Shown here: piece by piece, positions 63,736-64,000 of the stretch
Layout of the letters: every line of letters begins with the position of its first letter
How positions within the stretch are numbered: the stretch's first letter is position 1
DNA from: Burkholderia ubonensis subsp. mesacidophila
Lineage (GTDB): Bacteria; Pseudomonadota; Gammaproteobacteria; Burkholderiales; Burkholderiaceae
Assembly (NCBI RefSeq): GCF_002097715.1
Contig: NZ_CP020737.1
Coordinates: forward strand, 2,852,001 to 2,916,000
Direction of reading: 5' to 3'
Length of the DNA: 64,000 nucleotides
Program-made: the position numbers and the translations under genes
Notes under the pieces: generated by a model
Databases searched by the model: none
What the model saw: the letters and a program-made list of their open reading frames with translations, nothing else
Told to the model about the DNA's origin: nothing

Positions 63736-64000
63736 ATGCGGATCTTTGAAAAGTACTTCGCGCGGCAAATCTACGTCACGTTCGTCTTCATCCTGTTCGC
63801 GTTCTCGGGCCTGTTCTTCTTCTTCGACCTGATCAGCGAGCTGAACTCGGTCGGGCACGGCAACTACAAGTTCGGTTACGCGGTGCTGCGCGTCGCGCTG
63901 CAGACGCCGTCGCGCTTCTACGAGATCATCCCGGTCGCCGCGCTGATCAGCGCGATCTACGTGTTCGCGCAAATGGCCGCGAACTCGGAATTCACGATCT
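63736..64000 (+). CDS. lptG: LPS export ABC transporter permease LptG, N-terminal part (cut by window end)
   Basis: The first 88 codons are visible: MRIFEKYFARQIYVTFVFIL, a strong helix (FAFSGLFFFFDLISEL), then VLRVALQTPSRFYEIIPVAALISAIYVFAQMAANSEFTI. The PSRFYEIIPVAALI segment is typical of LptG. It begins 3 bases after the lptF stop, so the two permease genes are one unit. Confidence 0.93.
   Translation, partial: MRIFEKYFARQIYVTFVFILFAFSGLFFFFDLISELNSVGHGNYKFGYAVLRVALQTPSRFYEIIPVAALISAIYVFAQMAANSEFTI

Overview
The window is chromosomal DNA of a high-GC betaproteobacterium, almost certainly Burkholderia (cepacia complex or a close relative). The evidence is the fused hemD-hemX gene, the hemC-hemDX-hemY operon divergent from ppc, the DUF3460-scpA-panC-panD run, the zapB/zapA/6S RNA/EVE block, the Burkholderiales DUF2486-holC-pepA order with lptFG divergent, and a large cobalamin locus behind a B12 riboswitch. 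Nearly all of it is ordinary core genome on both strands, with short intergenic regions and many hairpin terminators.

Layout. 1-306: tail of an MFS transporter. 379-7756: heme genes hemY, hemDX and hemC (minus) divergent from ppc. 7839-9536: a methyltransferase divergent from an XRE/MmyB-type regulator, with a promoter and inverted repeat between them. 9544-14453: an archaic (Csu-like, spore-coat-U) chaperone-usher pilus whose two-domain candidate tip adhesin is divergent from the subunit-chaperone-usher operon. 14540-16736: argH and a HAD phosphatase. 16812-22433 (minus): LprI-like protein, PLP amino acid decarboxylase, dcd, a SodC-like lipoprotein that has lost metal ligands, and the Fe-S carrier apbC. 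22786-25978: OmpA-like lipoprotein and metG. 26274-28545: an overlapping pair, a radical SAM enzyme and a DNA-methylase-like/nucleotidyltransferase fusion, behind a structured leader.

28562-31445 is the most unusual part. A 236-bp copy of the 3' end of tamB is joined to a decayed copy of the 3' end of metG. After these come an AT-richer cassette of three genes: an Hcp-family type VI secretion protein, an Amidase_2 peptidoglycan amidase without a signal peptide, and a small exported cysteine-containing protein overlapping it. The cassette ends exactly where the intact tamB 3' end begins. I read it as a T6SS effector-immunity module that arrived by recombination at the metG-tamB interval and left direct repeats.

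31216-41523: tamB-tamA, DUF3460, scpA, panCD, an orphan ParA-like ATPase, DoxX and a tiny secreted glycine-rich peptide. 41600-53110: late cobalamin assembly and B12 uptake. cobQ is divergent from cobU-cbiB-cobD-btuF; facing them is the minus-strand run btuB-btuC-btuD-cobT-cobS-cobC behind a cobalamin riboswitch. 53282-64000: zapB-like/zapA, 6S RNA, an EVE protein, a SIMPL protein, lgt, a LysR regulator divergent from ilvD, a cytochrome c, DUF2486, holC, pepA, lptF and the start of lptG.

No tRNA, rRNA, CRISPR array, transposase or integrase was seen. All calls come from reading the sequence by eye; no database search was run.
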